A stretch of 16,859 bases of DNA. Source: JBHIET01 sp046760785 (GTDB lineage: Bacteria; Chloroflexota; Anaerolineae; B4-G1). Below, piece after piece: positions 1 to 7,362 of the stretch; the stretch's first letter is position 1, and each line of letters starts with the position of its first letter. The notes under the pieces are model-generated. The model was given only the letters and a program-made list of their open reading frames with translations. It searched no databases and was not told where the DNA came from. Location of the stretch: assembly GCA_046760785.1 (NCBI GenBank), contig JBHIET010000074.1, positions 1 to 16,859 of the forward strand, read 5' to 3'. Both the position numbers and the translations under genes were made by a program.

Positions 1-107
1 CTTAGCAGAGGTGGCCCCATCTTGCAAGTCAGCCTAAATTTGCCAGAGTCCAGTAAGATGAATCTCGCCCGGAACCTCCCCAAATTGAAGTATGCCCGCG
101 TAGTTTC

Positions 108-136
108 TGGACAGAATAGGTCATTCATGGTATATT
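108..136 (+). promoter_or_regulatory. Predicted sigma70 promoter for the carbamoyltransferase gene
   Basis: The sequence shows TGGACA (108-113), a 17-bp spacer and TATATT (131-136), each hexamer matching consensus at five of six positions. The transcript would start near 143, leaving a leader of about 117 nt before the ATG at 260. A short inverted repeat, GAACA-N4-TGTTC at 160-173, lies inside this leader and could be an operator or a small hairpin. The rest of 1-259 shows no convincing coding sequence. Confidence 0.55.
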
Positions 137-259
137 GTCGCTCGCCTTTCAGGGATTGGGAACAAGTGTGTTCGATAGCTAGCAATACACCTTGCTCCTG
201 GTGGGGGTGCGAAACCGATCATCCCACTTGGGACATATATCAGCGGCAGGGACAATCAG

Positions 260-2008
260 ATGGTCATTCTTGGATTACGCTCGAAGCACGATGCGTCTGC
301 TGCGTTGGTCATTGACGCCGAATTGGTGGCTGCGGCTGCCGAGGAACGGTTCAGTCGGCGGAAGCACCACTTTGGATTTCCCCGCCACGCAGTAAGCTAT
401 GTGCTGGCAGAGGCCGGCCTTAAGCCACATCAGGTGGACGTTATCGCCCGCGATGGAATATCAGTGTCTAAGACGTTGAGTCGGCTCATTCGCCAGCCGC
501 GGTATGCCTGGACCCCACGCCTGTACCGTGACGTGCTGGACAAAACACTGGATCGCTACGTCCGTCGAAAGGTGGATATCAAGAAGGGAGAAGAGACCTA
601 TTTGCAAGAGATGGGCTTTGCCCCCAACTGGTTCTACGTCGAGCACCACCTGGGCCACGCTGCATACGCCTACTACACATCAGGGCTGAAGAATGCCACT
701 GTAGTTGTGCTCGACGGCCGGGGGCATTACTTGGGAGGTGGCGTCTACGTCGGACGTGATGGTCGCCTGGAGTGTATATCGGAGATCATCGCCGAGGGAG
801 GGTCACTGGGACTCTTTTACTCCGCTATTACGGATGCCCTGGGGTTCCAAGTGGGCGACGGTGAAGGTAAGACGATGGGGCTAGCCTGCTATGGAGATCC
901 TCAAGTCGCATTGGTGGATCTCGAACCATTTGCCCCGAGGGTCGTTGGGCTCAAGACGCTCAAGCACAAGGAGTGGGAACTGGATTCAACAGTGGTTGAT
1001 AACCGGCTCTATGGACACTATCGGGAGAGTGCGTTACTGCGCCTACTCATAGATGAGCATGGAGATGCCAGCGTTGCCGCAGCCGCCCAGGCCATCCTGG
1101 AGCGGGAACTGACGCGGCTCATACGCAACGCAGTTGCGGAGACAGGGGTTCGGGACCTGGTGGGCGGTGGTGGCGTCTTTCTCAACGTCAAGGCTAGCAA
1201 AGTCCTGATGGATGAAAATGTCGTGGATTCGATCTACGTACCGCCGGGACCGGGTGATGTGGGGCTGGCGGCGGGATATGCGCTGGCGACTTACGACCGG
1301 TACAATGCCGCGCAGTCTCCCGCGCCTATCAAATCGGCTTACCTGGGGCCTGCTTTCACCGACGAGGAGATTCTCCAAGAGCTGCGACGATATGATGATA
1401 TCTCCTACGAACAACTGACGTTAGAAAACGTGCCCTTGGCCACGGCAAAGCTGGTCGCTGACGGTCAGGTGGTGGGCTGGTTTCAGGGGCGGATGGAGTG
1501 GGGGCCGCGTGCCCTGGGCAATCGTAGCGTGTTGGCTGACCCTCGTGACCCCAACATGCGTGACCGTATTAACGAACGTCTCAAGAAACGTGACTGGTTC
1601 ATGCCGTTCGCGCCCAGTGTGCTGAAAGAGTATTGCGACGAGTGCTTCGCCAACTATCATCCATCGCCGTACATGAATCTTGCGTTTAGGGTGCGTCCAC
1701 CTTATGATAAGCTTGTCCCCGCGGTGATGCACGTAGACAAGACCGCACGCCCGCAGGAGGTCGAGCGCGAGATTAACCCGCTTTACTACGAGACTCTCGA
1801 GGCGTTCCGTCAGTTGACGGGAATCCCTTTGGTGCTGAATACCAGCTTCAATAGACATGGGCTTCCCATCGTCTGTACCCCCAAGGATGCCGTGGATCAC
1901 TTGCGTTGGGGTTGTATCGACGTGTTGGTGATCGGAACGTTCCTGGTACGGCGGATAGGACCCGTAGTGCCATTCTCATCGGAGGGGAAAGACCAAAGTG
2001 TTCCCTGA
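260..2008 (+). CDS. Carbamoyltransferase, NodU/CmcH family
   Basis: This 582-residue protein has the normal length and layout of NodU/CmcH/TobZ O-carbamoyltransferases, which activate carbamoyl phosphate with ATP to carbamoyl-adenylate and transfer the carbamoyl group to a small-molecule hydroxyl. The N-terminal Kae1-like domain (about 1-350) begins VILGLRSKHDASAAL, as in the family, and has HHLGHAA at 129-135 (metal/nucleotide histidines) and GGGVFLN at 303-309. The C-terminal carbamoyl-phosphate-handling domain (about 355-570) has GPRALGNRS at 415-423, a DPR at 427-429 and NTSFN at 527-531. The segment usually read DGxGE appears as DGRGH (152-156), a possible divergence. The ATG at 260 fits the family N-terminus; the ribosome site (AGGGA) is weak. 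No sugar or antibiotic biosynthesis genes are adjacent, so the acceptor is unknown. Confidence 0.93.
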   Translation: MVILGLRSKHDASAALVIDAELVAAAAEERFSRRKHHFGFPRHAVSYVLAEAGLKPHQVDVIARDGISVSKTLSRLIRQPRYAWTPRLYRDVLDKTLDRYVRRKVDIKKGEETYLQEMGFAPNWFYVEHHLGHAAYAYYTSGLKNATVVVLDGRGHYLGGGVYVGRDGRLECISEIIAEGGSLGLFYSAITDALGFQVGDGEGKTMGLACYGDPQVALVDLEPFAPRVVGLKTLKHKEWELDSTVVDNRLYGHYRESALLRLLIDEHGDASVAAAAQAILERELTRLIRNAVAETGVRDLVGGGGVFLNVKASKVLMDENVVDSIYVPPGPGDVGLAAGYALATYDRYNAAQSPAPIKSAYLGPAFTDEEILQELRRYDDISYEQLTLENVPLATAKLVADGQVVGWFQGRMEWGPRALGNRSVLADPRDPNMRDRINERLKKRDWFMPFAPSVLKEYCDECFANYHPSPYMNLAFRVRPPYDKLVPAVMHVDKTARPQEVEREINPLYYETLEAFRQLTGIPLVLNTSFNRHGLPIVCTPKDAVDHLRWGCIDVLVIGTFLVRRIGPVVPFSSEGKDQSVP

Positions 2009-2035
2009 CCGTATACCCGAAAGCGAACTCGCTGA

Positions 2036-2275
2036 GCCACCGGAATCTTTGGTCAGCGGGAGAATCTTCAAAAACAGCAATCAGGCATAGCCCCACACAC
2101 ATGGCGCGACTACATCGCGCTGTTCGCGGCAGGCGACGAAATCGTGTGGGTATGCGGCCAGTGTATCGGGGAGGGGGGCAGCGTCGGGCCAGAGACATGG
2201 AGAGTGGCGCGGATGCGGCTTGAGCGCGTCTCTCTCGTGTACAACGATCCACACATTGAGGAGGTAGTATGCTAA
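2036..2275 (+). pseudogene. tilS: Remnant of the C-terminal domain of tRNA(Ile)-lysidine synthase
   Basis: The frame open from 2036 (after TGA at 2033-2035) to TAA at 2273-2275 has no plausible start, yet reads like the TilS C-terminal domain. It contains QRENLQKQ (family: kLQDffvd), HTWRDYIALF (family: RhWRDrvPLf), AGDEIVWVCGQ and IGEGGSVGPETWRV (family: rIgEgfkVtPeTrrV). Intact TilS modifies the wobble C of tRNA-Ile(CAU) and has a large N-terminal PP-loop ATPase domain. Nothing of that domain is present, and the carbamoyltransferase ends just upstream at 2008. I read it as a decayed 3' fragment, presumably with an intact tilS elsewhere. The remnant runs into the ribosome site of the next gene. 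The assignment is by pattern recall, not by a search. Confidence 0.6.
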
Positions 2276-3318
2276 ACAACAGAGGTATGCTAAGCGACAG
2301 AGCACGTGGCATCCTGTTCTGGCTCACCATCAGCATGATTGTACTGGTCGCCATTGTGGCGATCATCGCCATCGTGCGGGCCTGCAGTGGAATCCTGTCA
2401 CGAGAGAAATCCGCTCTGGCGATCAGCCCCGGCGAGATCAGCCTGTGCACCGGTGAGCAACACCAGTTTGCCGTTGTGGACGACGTGGAGGTCACGTGGG
2501 AAGCCACAGGAGGTACTATTGACGAAAGCGGCCTCTTCAGCGCCAGCGACGTCCCTGGCGACTACACAGTCACGGCGACTGGAACGGCTACACGCCAGAC
2601 GGCCGAGGCTACCGTGCACGTCGTCGCCTGTACCTCGCCACCCACGCCCGTACTACCGTCCCCCACCCCCACCCCAACTGCCACACCGACACCGGAGGCC
2701 ATCGCCACCCCACCCGCCGATCCCCAGGGCGATGTGGGCACCTATGAGAGCGGAGCGCCGGTCGAGGGAATTCCTGCAGGTATGGATATCAGCGCTGCCA
2801 GCGTGGGACCCGACCTGCAGGTGGTGCTTCAGCCCACCGAAGGGGTGCCAGCAGAACTGGCCGGTTGGGCTGCCGAAGAAGATACACTGCTGTGGATCAC
2901 GCTCCACGAGCCGATTCCCAACCCACCAGCGGTGTATATGAACTGGCTTTTCGCGCTGGATGTGGACGGGAACACAGCCACGGGTCGCCCGGCAGGCAGC
3001 CGCCGCATCAACCCCGATCTGGGAGACGAGGCCGTGATCGGCGTCACCTACGACCCCGCCACAGGCTCCTATGAACCCTACTTCCTCGTCTGGGACGCAG
3101 CACAAGGGCAGTGGGTGCCCGGACCCGATGGAATACGCCACTACTTGAGCGATTCGCGCACGCTGGTTGCGCTGGCCCTGCCGCTGGAAACACTCACGCA
3201 GGCGGTGGCACAGACATCTAGCGTGACACTCCTACCTGAGGCAGTGAAAGGCCGGGCAGCGGTGGATTCTTACGCGGGGGAGCAACGGGTCATAGACTTC
3301 TACCCTGACCTGCCATAG
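2269..3318 (+). CDS. Membrane-anchored protein with Ig-like (Big2) and DOMON/CBM9-like domains
   Basis: The 349-residue product has a short cytoplasmic N-terminus and one hydrophobic segment at about 14-36, so the rest is probably outside the membrane. Residues 48-118 read as a bacterial Ig-like (Big_2-type) domain, with the usual pattern WEATGGTIDESGLFSA followed by GDYTVTATG. A Pro/Thr-rich linker follows (121-153). Residues 157-349 form a beta-rich domain with WLFALDVDGNTATG and LGDEAVIGVTYD, reminiscent of DOMON/CBM9-like sugar- or heme-binding folds; this last assignment is tentative. The ATG at 2269 is supported by a strong ribosome site, GAGGAGG, at 2258-2264. No enzymatic residues are recognisable. 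It probably displays a binding domain on the cell surface. Confidence 0.75.
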   Translation: MLNNRGMLSDRARGILFWLTISMIVLVAIVAIIAIVRACSGILSREKSALAISPGEISLCTGEQHQFAVVDDVEVTWEATGGTIDESGLFSASDVPGDYTVTATGTATRQTAEATVHVVACTSPPTPVLPSPTPTPTATPTPEAIATPPADPQGDVGTYESGAPVEGIPAGMDISAASVGPDLQVVLQPTEGVPAELAGWAAEEDTLLWITLHEPIPNPPAVYMNWLFALDVDGNTATGRPAGSRRINPDLGDEAVIGVTYDPATGSYEPYFLVWDAAQGQWVPGPDGIRHYLSDSRTLVALALPLETLTQAVAQTSSVTLLPEAVKGRAAVDSYAGEQRVIDFYPDLP

Positions 3319-3338
3319 AGGAGCGAAGCGATGTGTGG

Positions 3339-3358
3339 GGCAGACTGAACAATCTGCC
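3339..3358. terminator. Small hairpin between convergent genes
   Basis: GGCAGA (3339-3344) and TCTGCC (3353-3358) form a 6-bp stem with an 8-nt loop in the 63-bp gap between the + strand gene ending at 3318 and the - strand gene ending at 3382. Position suggests a shared transcription end, but there is no clear T-run on either side, so it is only a weak candidate. Confidence 0.3.
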
Positions 3359-3381
3359 GTCGTTTCGCGCCGAGAACGAGC

Positions 3382-4593
3382 CTACGGCATAGTCAGGACT
3401 TCGGCGATCCGCTCCAGCGCCCAGTCCAGTTCCTGTTTCGTGATGACCAGCGGCGGCGCCAAGCGGATGACCGTCTCGTGGGTCTCCTTGCAAAGAAGCC
3501 CCCTGTCCTTCAACGCCTCGCAGAAGCGGCGAGCTCCCCCAGCCTCCGGCTTGAGCACAATGCCGACGAAGAGCCCCTTGCCCCGGTACAACGCCACGTG
3601 GGGACTGTGGATCTCCTGCAAGCGCGCCATCAAGTAATCCCCCAGTTCGGTGGCGCGCTCGCACAGATTCTCCTCCACGATGACCTTGAGCGCTTCCCGC
3701 GCCACGGCACAGGCCAGCGGGTTACCTCCGAACGTCGAGCCATGGTCGCCCGGCTCGAAGACACCCAGCACATCTCGCGCGGCCAGCACTGCTGAGACCG
3801 GATACATACCACCTGAGAGCGCCTTGCCCAGCGTCACCACATCCGGCCGGACATCCTCGTGTTCGCAGGCCAGCAGTTTTCCGGTGCGCCCAAGCCCACT
3901 CTGGATCTCGTCAGCGATCATCAGCACATTATGATCGGTGCAGATCTCGCGCGCCCGCCGGACGTATCCCTGCGGTGGGATGACTACGCCCCCTTCCCCC
4001 TGAATAGGTTCAAAGAGAAAGGCCACCGTGTTGGGTGTGATGGCCCGCTCCAGCGCATCGGCATCACCGTAGGGGATCAGTTTGAAGCCGGGTGTGAAAG
4101 GGCCGAAGCCATCACGGTACTGCTCATTCGGCGAGAACGTGATGATGGTGATCGTGCGTCCGTGGAAGTTGCCGGTGCAGGTGATGATCTCGGCCTGATC
4201 ATCCGCCACGCCCTTGACCGTATAGCCCCACTTGCGGGCCGCCTTGAGCGCTGTCTCCACCGCCTCCGCACCGGAGTTCATCGGCAACATCATCTCGTAG
4301 CCGGTCAACTCGCACAATTCCTGCGCCAGCAGCGGAAGTTGATCGTTGCGAAACGCCCGCGAGGTCAGTGCCAGCCGCGGGGCCTGCTCGACCATCACCC
4401 GCACGATGCGCGGGTGACAGTGGCCCTGGTTGACCGCCGAGTAGGCCGAGAGGCAGTCCAGATACTTGCGCCCCTCTACGTCCCACACCCAGACCCCCTC
4501 CGCCCGTGTGATGACGACATCCAGAGGTCTGTAATTGTGAGCGTTGTACTGATCTTCCAGTGCGATGTAATCCTGTGTTCTCAGTGTGTGCAT
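3382..4593 (-). CDS. rocD: Ornithine aminotransferase (ornithine--oxo-acid transaminase)
   Basis: This class-III PLP aminotransferase of 403 residues has the length of bacterial RocD. It is predicted to convert L-ornithine and 2-oxoglutarate to glutamate 5-semialdehyde and glutamate in the cytoplasm, linking arginine/ornithine to proline and glutamate. Visible landmarks are the opening YNAHNYRPLDVV typical of ornithine aminotransferases, NSGAEAVE at 106-113, FHGRT at 143-147, the cofactor aspartate in ADEIQSG (D228), the Schiff-base lysine in LGKALSGG (K257) and STFGGNP. The ATG at 4593 has a strong AAGGAG site six bases upstream. The methyltransferase-like gene ends only 21 bp upstream, so the two probably share a transcript. 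Other omega-aminotransferases (acetylornithine or 4-aminobutyrate) are less likely given the N-terminal motif. Confidence 0.92.
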   Translation of the reverse strand: MHTLRTQDYIALEDQYNAHNYRPLDVVITRAEGVWVWDVEGRKYLDCLSAYSAVNQGHCHPRIVRVMVEQAPRLALTSRAFRNDQLPLLAQELCELTGYEMMLPMNSGAEAVETALKAARKWGYTVKGVADDQAEIITCTGNFHGRTITIITFSPNEQYRDGFGPFTPGFKLIPYGDADALERAITPNTVAFLFEPIQGEGGVVIPPQGYVRRAREICTDHNVLMIADEIQSGLGRTGKLLACEHEDVRPDVVTLGKALSGGMYPVSAVLAARDVLGVFEPGDHGSTFGGNPLACAVAREALKVIVEENLCERATELGDYLMARLQEIHSPHVALYRGKGLFVGIVLKPEAGGARRFCEALKDRGLLCKETHETVIRLAPPLVITKQELDWALERIAEVLTMP

Positions 4594-4614
4594 CTTCGAC
4601 TCCTTACATATTCG

Positions 4615-5139
4615 TCAAAACAAGAATGGTATGAACATCTTGGTTGTCTTCATATACGCGGCATAGTCAGCACCAAACTTGCGGAGATTCTCCACTTCTT
4701 CAACCCTGGCGGTAGCTACCAAGAAGGTTGAGGACGCCACGACAAGAATGCCACTGAGAAGTGAAGGGTCCTTGAAAAACACTCCCCACCCAAACAGGAG
4801 CAGTGAACTATAGAGAGGGTGACGGATGTACTTGTATGCACCGCGCACCACCAGAGCGGTGGTATTCTCAATCCCGTCATTCGGTCTTCCGATCATACGA
4901 AGCAGATGGAATCCATGCACCACCAGGATAAGTGAGGACAGCAGCAGCAGCCACGAAATGATTTGAAGAACAGAGAAAGGATCACTGAACCAACGCTCCA
5001 GGTTTAGCAGGGTCAAGGCCAGGATGGACTCAAACGCGAAGAATCGGAAGAAGCCGTGAGAGCGCGGATCGCGCAAGGAGGTCCACGACACAAAGATGAT
5101 TCCCACAGACATGACGGCGAAAATGATTAGTTTGAACAT
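4615..5139 (-). CDS. Isoprenylcysteine carboxyl methyltransferase-family membrane protein
   Basis: The 174-residue protein has hydrophobic segments at about 3-19, 33-48, 57-79 and 108-143, giving four or five membrane passes. The C-terminal half carries the family signature: VVRGAYKYIRHPLYSS (about 97-112, with RHP at 106-108) followed by EEVENLRKFGADYAAYM (about 147-163). In ICMT/PEMT-type enzymes this region binds S-adenosylmethionine at the membrane. Bacterial members act on poorly defined lipid or small-molecule acceptors, so the substrate cannot be named. The ATG at 5139 begins the first membrane segment; the nearest purine-rich site (AGGGGAG) is rather far upstream, so start and expression level are less certain. 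It lies 21 bp upstream of rocD in the same direction. Confidence 0.8.
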   Translation of the reverse strand: MFKLIIFAVMSVGIIFVSWTSLRDPRSHGFFRFFAFESILALTLLNLERWFSDPFSVLQIISWLLLLSSLILVVHGFHLLRMIGRPNDGIENTTALVVRGAYKYIRHPLYSSLLLFGWGVFFKDPSLLSGILVVASSTFLVATARVEEVENLRKFGADYAAYMKTTKMFIPFLF

Positions 5140-5210
5140 AATTGTAGTTCAACTCCCCTGCCGTCCGCCTCGCTTTACCCCGGAACTGAGGGACAGCAAT
5201 CTGTCAGTGC

Positions 5211-5251
5211 CGTAGGGAGTCAGCCCCACTCGCCGTTCAAAACCCCTACGT
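5211..5251. repeat. Inverted repeat in the gap between stress protein and methyltransferase genes
   Basis: In the 130-bp gap 5140-5269, CGTAGGG at about 5211-5217 and CCCTACG at about 5245-5251 are inverted copies, separated by about 27 bp. A smaller hairpin (GACAG/CTGTC) lies nearer 5193-5206. There is no T-run, so it may be a transcript-end structure for the stress protein gene or a degenerate dispersed palindrome. No strong promoter was found here for the downstream pair of genes. Confidence 0.35.
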
Positions 5252-5269
5252 TCCTTCGGAATGCAGCTT

Positions 5270-6262
5270 TCATAATCTGCTTTCTCCTTGCGTAGATGTA
5301 GGACGGACCAGGAGCACAGGGCTGTGAGTCCCCTGCAGTATCTTACCCGCTACATTTCCATATACCCACCGGCTCATGCCAGAAAACCCGTGAGTGGTCA
5401 TGCCGATCAAGTCCGCCTCGACTTCGGCAGCGTAGGCCAGGATCTCATCGGCTGGCGAGCCCTGATGGATGGCGATGTGCACCGCTGCCCCCCGCTCGCG
5501 CAGTACAGCGGCCACACTCCGGAGGTAGGATTGCAATTGGATTTCGGCGTGGTGAAGCGCGGTCGTCGCGAGCCGCAGTCCGGGGGGATAGCTCGTCAGT
5601 AGTGCCACCGTGCGATCCCCCAGCCCGGTCGTCAGAACCGAGACGAGGAAAACGTGTGTTACCCCCCTCGGTCCCCCCTCCAGGCGGGAGGTCTGAGGAG
5701 GGCGGATGAGCGCTTTCACGTAGGGCAACACCTGCTCCGCCAATTCGGAACCGTCGAGCGGCACCAAGATGCGTTGATACGTGGTTTGGAGGGGTGCGAT
5801 GACCGTATCCCTGCTCCTGACCCGCACCAGCAGCACAGGGCACGCAGCACGGCGCAGCACCCGGTCGGCCACGCTGCCGAAGACCCAACGGCTGAGGCCA
5901 GAACGACCGTGCGTGGACATCGCGACCAGGTCTGCCCCCACTTCGCTGGCAAAGTCGAGGATATCGCCGGCCGGCCGGCCAAAGCGCACACCAACCTGCA
6001 CGTCGGCGGCAACTGGCTCCAGTCTCTTCGCTACAGTCTGTAGATACTCCACCAGTTCTCTCTCGACGCGCCATCCCTCCTCTGATATACCGGCAGGGGT
6101 TGGATGCACATCCACAGCCGCAGGTGCTACTCCCCTCATCAGCGGAGCGACGGATAGCAGATAGACCTGGCTCTCTCGATCACGAATCACTTCGACGACG
6201 TGAGGCAGCACTCTCTCGGCCAACTCAGATCCATCAAGCGGGACAACAACTCTACTGTACAT
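5270..6262 (-). CDS. Tandem universal stress protein (two UspA domains)
   Basis: The 330-residue protein contains two complete UspA-like nucleotide-binding domains, about 1-148 and 161-322. Both open with ILVPLDGSELAE-type strands (VVVPLDGSELAERVLP at 6-20, ILVPLDGSELAEQVLP at 165-180) and close with the ATP-loop region, STHGRSGLSRWVFGS (116-130) and TTHGFSGMSRWVYGN (289-303), then CPVLLVR or SPVLLVR. The first glycine of the usual G-2x-G-9x-G(S/T) motif is Ser or Thr in both copies, and the second copy ends GN, so nucleotide binding may differ between halves. Such proteins respond to starvation or oxidative and redox stress in the cytoplasm. The start has only a weak ribosome site and lies directly after a 7-bp repeat tract. 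Confidence 0.92.
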   Translation of the reverse strand: MYSRVVVPLDGSELAERVLPHVVEVIRDRESQVYLLSVAPLMRGVAPAAVDVHPTPAGISEEGWRVERELVEYLQTVAKRLEPVAADVQVGVRFGRPAGDILDFASEVGADLVAMSTHGRSGLSRWVFGSVADRVLRRAACPVLLVRVRSRDTVIAPLQTTYQRILVPLDGSELAEQVLPYVKALIRPPQTSRLEGGPRGVTHVFLVSVLTTGLGDRTVALLTSYPPGLRLATTALHHAEIQLQSYLRSVAAVLRERGAAVHIAIHQGSPADEILAYAAEVEADLIGMTTHGFSGMSRWVYGNVAGKILQGTHSPVLLVRPTSTQGESRL

Positions 6263-6271
6263 TCTCGGCTT

Positions 6272-6355
6272 TTGGCTATTGGTTATTAGTTGTTGGCAAT
6301 TGGCTTCTGGTTACGTGCCGATTGCTGATCGCTAACGCCACTTGCTGATCGCCGA
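6272..6355. repeat. Degenerate 7-bp tandem repeat tract between patatin and stress protein genes
   Basis: The tract reads in register every seven bases: TTGGCTA at 6272-6278, TTGGTTA at 6279-6285, then TTAGTTG, TTGGCAA, TTGGCTT and CTGGTTA to 6313, followed by more eroded units to about 6355. It fills the spacer and continues into the last codons of the patatin gene, encoding its terminal SAISKWR. Its function is unknown. A similar tract is at 12293-12369. Confidence 0.7.
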
Positions 6356-7231
6356 CTGCCACCAACGGGTCCAACGGCCCGGCAGGGGCGTGTCGCGCAG
6401 TTCGATCAACTTGGGCAGGTACTGGCGAGACAACTCTTCACCAACCCGAATACACATGTCCACCTGATCCAGGTCCAGGAGTCCCACGCCCTTGAGTGGT
6501 ACCTCTATCATCAGGTCGGGTGGAGCGTCCTGCATGCGCTGCTCAATCAGTTTGCGGCTCATAATGCCCTGGCTGCGCTCCGCCACGTCTATCATCGGTG
6601 CCCAAGGGGCACGGTGCAACAACAGGCGGATGACTGCCTCCGCACTACGCCCGCCAAGTGGGGTCTCAGTCCCCGGCCTGCCAGAAAGATCTTGTTGGAT
6701 GTGGACCGCGATGACCCGGTCGGCTCCCATTTGCCGTACGACGTCGAAGGGGACGGGGTTGAGCACGCCGCCGTCTACTAGCAGGCGACCCTGCCAGTGC
6801 ACCGGTGGAAAGACAATGGGCAACGCCGCCGTCGCCAGCACCCCTTCGACGACCGAGCCCTCGCGGATGACCACTTCTTCACCTGTCTCCAGGTCCGCTG
6901 CGATGAGCGCCAGGGGCAGCTTCAACTGGTCAAAGGCGAGGTCGCCCCCCAGGGCTTCGCGCACGCGGCTGGCTATCTTATCCTGGCCTAGTAGACCCAG
7001 GCGGGTATGGTCGCGCTGGACAATGTCGAGCAAGCGCAATGAGCGGGCGAGCCGCTCGATCTCAGCCGCCGAGCGACCAGCAGCGTAGATGGCGGCCACG
7101 ATCCCGCCCATGCTGGTACCAGCCAACACGTGCACGGGGATTTGTGCCCCCTCCAGCACCTTGAGTACGCCGATGTGGGCGATGCCCCTGGCCCCACCGC
7201 CGCTCAATGCCAGGCCGATCTTTGCAGGCAT
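6332..7231 (-). CDS. Patatin-like phospholipase (RssA/YchK-type)
   Basis: This 299-residue protein is a patatin-family serine hydrolase, predicted to cleave acyl esters of lipids with a Ser-Asp dyad. Numbering from the ATG at 7231, the oxyanion-hole motif GGGARG is at 11-16, the nucleophile elbow GTSMGG at 38-43 (Ser40), and the second catalytic residue in VDGGVLNPVP (Asp153). There is no signal peptide, so it probably acts at the inner face of the membrane. An upstream TTG would add two residues, but the ATG has a GGGAGG site seven bases upstream and is preferred. A predicted promoter immediately upstream shares its -10 with a divergent promoter. The last residues are encoded within the 7-bp repeat tract. 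Confidence 0.9.
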   Translation of the reverse strand: MPAKIGLALSGGGARGIAHIGVLKVLEGAQIPVHVLAGTSMGGIVAAIYAAGRSAAEIERLARSLRLLDIVQRDHTRLGLLGQDKIASRVREALGGDLAFDQLKLPLALIAADLETGEEVVIREGSVVEGVLATAALPIVFPPVHWQGRLLVDGGVLNPVPFDVVRQMGADRVIAVHIQQDLSGRPGTETPLGGRSAEAVIRLLLHRAPWAPMIDVAERSQGIMSRKLIEQRMQDAPPDLMIEVPLKGVGLLDLDQVDMCIRVGEELSRQYLPKLIELRDTPLPGRWTRWWQSAISKWR

Positions 7232-7258
7232 TGACAATCCTCCCGAACTACTTATAAT
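7231..7258 (+). promoter_or_regulatory. Perfect-consensus sigma70 promoter for a candidate small RNA
   Basis: TTGACA (7231-7236), a 16-bp spacer and TATAAT (7253-7258) match consensus at all twelve positions. The promoter points away from the patatin gene into a non-coding stretch, with a predicted start near 7265. No + strand protein gene follows; the transcript would enter the folded region ending near 7362. Confidence 0.7.
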
Positions 7259-7282
7259 AGCCTCGAATCAGAAAACTGTGAG
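7254..7282 (-). promoter_or_regulatory. Predicted divergent promoter for the patatin gene, sharing the -10
   Basis: Read on the - strand, TATTAT (7259-7254) is five of six to the -10 consensus, and CTCACA (7282-7277) lies 17 bp upstream with four of six to the -35. Transcription would begin near 7247, giving a leader of about 16 nt that contains the GGGAGG ribosome site. The -10 overlaps the TATAAT of the opposite promoter, so the two are probably mutually exclusive. Confidence 0.45.
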
Positions 7283-7362
7283 GTTTTTGACGCCCGGTGA
7301 CAAGGTCGCCGACTGTGGCGGCCTGCCGAGGCCTGATGGCCTGGCTAGCCGGGCGGGTTTTT
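7265..7362 (+). ncRNA. Candidate small non-coding RNA with three-way junction and terminator
   Basis: Downstream of a perfect promoter, about 98 nt fold with nearly complete pairing. P1 is CGCCCGG (7291-7297) with CCGGGCG (7349-7355). P2 is GGTCGCC (7304-7310) with GGCGGCC (7317-7323), loop GACTGT, one G-U pair. P3 is GCC plus AGGCC (7325-7333, one bulged G) with GGCCTGGC (7338-7345), loop TGAT. P1 is followed by GG and TTTTT (7358-7362), so the whole fold can act as an intrinsic terminator. The frames contain no convincing peptide. It does not show the signatures I know for SRP RNA, 6S RNA, tmRNA, RNase P or common riboswitches. It could be a trans-acting small RNA, or a short antisense-type RNA linked to the patatin promoter. 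Confidence 0.6.

Noticed and set aside
22..315. Small ORF of 97 codons before the carbamoyltransferase
   Set aside because: It overlaps the promoter and the start of the real gene, has no ribosome site and no recognisable motif.
3859..4731. + strand open frame of 290 codons
   Set aside because: It is antisense to rocD, with composition typical of a shadow frame.
5968..5982. GGCCGGCCGGCC runs here and near 11047
   Set aside because: Both lie in coding sequence and are explained by Ala/Gly/Arg/Pro codons in a GC-rich genome.
7261..7290. CCTC...GAGGTTTTT as an early terminator in the small RNA region
   Set aside because: The stem is only four base pairs and begins upstream of the predicted transcript start, so it would not form in the RNA.
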